This document shows positions 61,535 through 64,000 of a DNA stretch of 64,000 nt, piece by piece. This DNA is from Geminicoccaceae bacterium. GTDB lineage: Bacteria; Pseudomonadota; Alphaproteobacteria; Geminicoccales; Geminicoccaceae. The notes beneath the pieces are model-generated. The model saw only the letters and a list, made by a program, of their open reading frames with translations, was not told the origin of the DNA and searched no databases. The stretch is taken from contig AP024683.1 of assembly GCA_025999455.1 (NCBI GenBank), forward strand, positions 689,501 through 753,500, given 5' to 3'. Numbering within the stretch: the stretch's first letter is position 1; each line of letters opens with the position of its first letter. Position numbers and translations under genes: made by a program.

Positions 61535-63091
61535 CTAGGCTCGGTGCCGTCGGTTGTAGGCGAGCAGGCGCAAGAGGGCGTGCCCGGTGATCGCGAAGAG
61601 GAGGACGGCCATGCCCGTGAGGAGGGCCCGATCGAGCCAGAGGGGCCGCGTCGCCGCCGGTACGTAGCTTTCGGCCAGCAGCCCCGCGTTCGTGAACCCG
61701 CCGCGTGTCGCGGGAGCGTCCGGCACGAACCGCCAAAGGCCCGTGAGCAGTGCGCTTTCGGATCGGTGGCAGTCGACGCAGCCCTCGGCCGAGGCGCCGT
61801 TCAGAAGGTCGTGGGCGATCGGTCGATCGCGGCTCGCATGGCAGTCCACGCAGCGGACCGTGCCGAGATGGCGCTCCGCCCGCGGGATGCGCGCGTGCGC
61901 CCGCACGAGGTCGGGCTCGACGGGGTCGGCGAGCGGCCCCGCGGCACCGACGGCGTGGCAGCTGCGGCAGGGCGCGTCGTGCACGGCGCGGAGACGGGCG
62001 GGTAGGGCGAGCTCGGCACTTTTCCCAAGGTAGTGCGGGTGGTGGCAGGCCTCGCAGTCCCGTTCCCCGCGAACCTTGCGGAAGGCTGCGGCGTGGGCGG
62101 TCGTCGCGTGCTCGCGCTCGAGACGCGCGAAGTCGTAGGGCGCGTCCGCCGCGGCGGCCTCGGGCGGCGAGGTTCGGGGATGGCAGTCGCGGCAGGCCGG
62201 GAACCGTCGTTGCGCCGGGGCGCGGTGCGGGAAGCGTTCGAAGCCGCGGTCGTGACAGCTCGCGCAGGCGAGCTCGGCGTGCACGCCCTCGGCCATGCGG
62301 CCGAGCTCGACGGTCACGTCCTTGCGCGTGCCCGAGCGTGGGTCCACGACGATGCGGCGCGAACTCGGCGTACCGGAATGGCAGCCGAAGCAGGGAAGCG
62401 GCGGAAGCCGGCGCTCGACGGCGGGCTCAGCGGCCACCGTCTCCGTCGGCATCGAGATCGCGACGAGGGCGGCGAGCCCGATCAGCCGACCGGTGCGTCG
62501 CAAGCGCATGCGGCCCGGCTCGGCGAGCGTCGCCAGGTAGAGATGGCCGACGAAAAAGAGCGTCGCGAGGAGGGCGAGCCCGGCGTGCGTCGTGGCGAGG
62601 AGCGCGCGCAGCCGAGGCTCGGCCGCGATCCCGAGACCGAAGGCCGGCGCCAGGAGCAGGAGGCCGGTGAGCGCGGTCCCGGGCAGAACCATGAGCAGGA
62701 GGGGCGCGTAGACGAGGCGCTGGAGCGCGTTCAACCGCGCCCCGTCGCTTCCGCCGGCAGCCGGTCGTTCGCCGCGCACGACGCCGAGGGTGTAGCGGGC
62801 GAGCTCGGCCCGCAGGGCAGGGCCGAGCCCACGTCGCGGCGGCAGATAGTCACGAACGCGTCGTGTCGCGAAGAGTGCCACGAGGTGGAGCAGGGCGAGC
62901 GTCGCCGCGGCGATGCCGAGGCCTTCGTGCCACCGGAGCGAGTGGGCGTAACCCCAGAGCTCGATCGTGCCGTAGTGGAGGTGCCAGCCGGTCGCGGCGA
63001 GCGGCAGGAAGAGCGCGGCGTGCAGGAGATGCCAGAGGCGGATCCAGAGAGGCACGCGCTCGTCGCGCACGGCCGCCGACCGCCCCCTCAC
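61535..63091 (-). CDS. Cytochrome b561-type/heptahaem cytochrome c fusion
   Basis: The 518-residue protein begins with a four-helix b-type cytochrome region (RLWHLLHAALFLPLAATGWHLHYG and later histidine-bearing helices such as LLATTHAGLALLATLFFVGHLY). A periplasmic segment carries seven CxxCH haem sites: CFGCH, CASCH, CRDCH, CEACH, CRSCH, CVDCH twice. A final membrane helix anchors the C-terminus. It would pass electrons between quinol and a periplasmic acceptor; partners are unknown. GTG 63091 overlaps the upstream endonuclease stop as GTGA. Confidence 0.88.
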   Translation of the reverse strand: MRGRSAAVRDERVPLWIRLWHLLHAALFLPLAATGWHLHYGTIELWGYAHSLRWHEGLGIAAATLALLHLVALFATRRVRDYLPPRRGLGPALRAELARYTLGVVRGERPAAGGSDGARLNALQRLVYAPLLLMVLPGTALTGLLLLAPAFGLGIAAEPRLRALLATTHAGLALLATLFFVGHLYLATLAEPGRMRLRRTGRLIGLAALVAISMPTETVAAEPAVERRLPPLPCFGCHSGTPSSRRIVVDPRSGTRKDVTVELGRMAEGVHAELACASCHDRGFERFPHRAPAQRRFPACRDCHPRTSPPEAAAADAPYDFARLEREHATTAHAAAFRKVRGERDCEACHHPHYLGKSAELALPARLRAVHDAPCRSCHAVGAAGPLADPVEPDLVRAHARIPRAERHLGTVRCVDCHASRDRPIAHDLLNGASAEGCVDCHRSESALLTGLWRFVPDAPATRGGFTNAGLLAESYVPAATRPLWLDRALLTGMAVLLFAITGHALLRLLAYNRRHRA

Positions 63092-63999
63092 GCCTCGAGG
63101 AAGAAGTCCTCGTCGATCTTCTTGATGTGCAGCGTCTCGGCGATCCGCACGCCCACGTCGTGGCGGATCATGAGCTGCGCGAGGCGGTCGCCGTCGATGA
63201 GGACGATCCGCTGCGGCAGCCGCTCCGCGGTCCGCAGGGCGTCGTCGGTGAAGCGGGAGGTCGTGATGAACACGCCACGCGTGGCGCCGCGTTGCGCGAG
63301 CGCCCCGGAAAACTGGAGGATCGCCGGCGAACTCACCGGATTGTCGGCAGCGTAGCGCTTCGCCTGGACGTAGACCCGGTCGAGCCCGAGCGGGTCCTGA
63401 TCGATCAATCCATCGATCCCGCCGTCGCCGCTTCCGCCGATCGCGGCAGCCGTTCCGCCCCGCTCGCTGCCGTAGCCCATGGCCACGAGGAGCTGAACGA
63501 CCGCGCGCTCGAAAAATACGGGTTCCGTACGCCGCAGCCGCTCCAAGAGCTCGCTGCGGAGTGCGGCCTCGAGTTCCGCAGCGGCTGCGCGGATACGCTC
63601 TTCGGGTATTTGCTCGAGCCCGGACTCGGTGTCTTCCGCCGGCCGCTCGTGGCGCGATCGGAGCCTGAACGCGACGAACTCCGGGAACTGCACGAGAAAG
63701 TCGTTGTCGATCCGCTCCGGAGCCCTGGCGAGTACCTCACGGCCGCGTTCCGTCACGCGCACGAAGCCACGGCGACTGCGTCGGAGGAGGCCAGCCTGCG
63801 CCATGTAAGTGATCGCCCAATGTGTGCGGCTCGCGATCACCGTCGTTGTGCCGGACGGCAATACTTGTGTGCGTTCGACATCGCTGAGCTGGAAAAGCGC
63901 GGCCATTTCGTTTCCGAGCTCGGCGGTGGCGTGCTCCTGTCCGTCGGCGCATGCCCTGAGAACGGGAAGCATCAGGGTCTGAAAGTCGGGGATCGGCAT
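63088..63999 (-). CDS. mrr: Mrr-type restriction endonuclease
   Basis: The 303-residue protein has an N-terminal winged-helix Mrr_N domain (WAITYMAQAGLLRRSRRGFVRVTERG) and a C-terminal PD-(D/E)XK domain with GGSGDGGIDGLI and YVQAKRY, the catalytic D...QxK. Mrr enzymes cut DNA carrying methylated bases. ATG 63999 is at the window edge, so any upstream gene is out of view. The stop overlaps the cytochrome gene by four bases, an odd partnership. Length is normal for the family. Confidence 0.93.
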   Translation of the reverse strand: MPIPDFQTLMLPVLRACADGQEHATAELGNEMAALFQLSDVERTQVLPSGTTTVIASRTHWAITYMAQAGLLRRSRRGFVRVTERGREVLARAPERIDNDFLVQFPEFVAFRLRSRHERPAEDTESGLEQIPEERIRAAAAELEAALRSELLERLRRTEPVFFERAVVQLLVAMGYGSERGGTAAAIGGSGDGGIDGLIDQDPLGLDRVYVQAKRYAADNPVSSPAILQFSGALAQRGATRGVFITTSRFTDDALRTAERLPQRIVLIDGDRLAQLMIRHDVGVRIAETLHIKKIDEDFFLEA

Positions 64000-64000
64000 G

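Overview
The window is high-GC (about 70% by eye), gene-dense chromosomal DNA. It most resembles an alphaproteobacterium of the Rhodospirillales type (Geminicoccaceae-like at a guess). The grounds are a 94-residue L28, a flgB-flgC-fliE-fliQ-fliR-flhB flagellar block beside csrA, PssD/PssE-type (Alg14/Alg13-like) sugar transferases, the aminotransferase-hom-glpX-recJ and aminotransferase/ftsK/lolA neighbourhoods, two YdcH-like proteins and a possible CtrA box. Taxonomy is inference; no rRNA is present. Many genes overlap by 1-4 bases (ATGA, GTGA, TTGA), so most blocks read as translationally coupled operons.

Layout. 0.1-6.2 kb: part of a T7-like (podovirus) virion module, with capsid, a small head-associated protein, a signal-peptide protein, tail tubular proteins A and B, a coiled-coil protein and the large terminase. 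No integrase, lysis or tail-fibre gene is visible. 6.3-14.2 kb: a nucleoside uptake and salvage operon (BMP-family binding protein, double ATPase, two permeases, a fused cytidine deaminase-purine nucleoside phosphorylase, deoC, deoA). 14.2-16.3 kb: rpmB, a phytase-like lipoprotein and a Bax1-type membrane protein, with two strong hairpin terminators. 16.6-19.4 kb: a 941-residue protein joining a lysozyme-like domain, a papain-like peptidase and an alpha/beta hydrolase. This is the most unusual gene here. 19.4-24.1 kb: an acyl-CoA synthetase, an O-antigen ligase and an exopolysaccharide glycosyltransferase trio.

24.1-27.4 kb: flagellar export and rod genes. 27.6-29.4 kb: csrA-purE-purK, each overlapping the next. 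29.4-31.2 kb: phosphofructokinase flanked by two YdcH-like genes. 31.2-36.1 kb: FAH-family enzyme, small unknown, a second acyl-CoA synthetase, mannose-1-phosphate guanylyltransferase. 36.2-41.5 kb: aminotransferase, hom, glpX, recJ, then tRNA-Glu(TTC). 41.8-45.4 kb: TspO, an MBL-fold hydrolase, DUF192, a TPR lipoprotein that seems to start at CTG, and OsmC. 45.4-49.6 kb: an SsuABC-like transporter divergent from a flavocytochrome c sulfide dehydrogenase-like flavoprotein, separated by an AT-rich region with a perfect inverted repeat. 49.6-53.9 kb: an isolated gspE-gspF pair divergent from a GAF-class III cyclase. 54.0-61.4 kb: PcaD-PcaC fusion, CDF metal exporter, DapC-like aminotransferase, ftsK, lolA, CBS protein. 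61.5-64.0 kb: a cytochrome b561-heptaheme cytochrome c fusion translationally coupled to an Mrr-type restriction endonuclease.

Working together: the 6.3-14.2 kb operon would import nucleosides, deaminate cytidine, phosphorolyse purine and pyrimidine nucleosides and break down deoxyribose-5-phosphate. pfkA and glpX are opposing glycolytic and gluconeogenic steps. The surface-polysaccharide genes (O-antigen ligase, Alg13/14 pair, manC) and the flagellar block suggest a motile, polysaccharide-coated cell. The sulfonate-type transporter, sulfide flavoprotein and multihaem cytochrome hint at sulfur or respiratory flexibility, but no complete pathway is visible.
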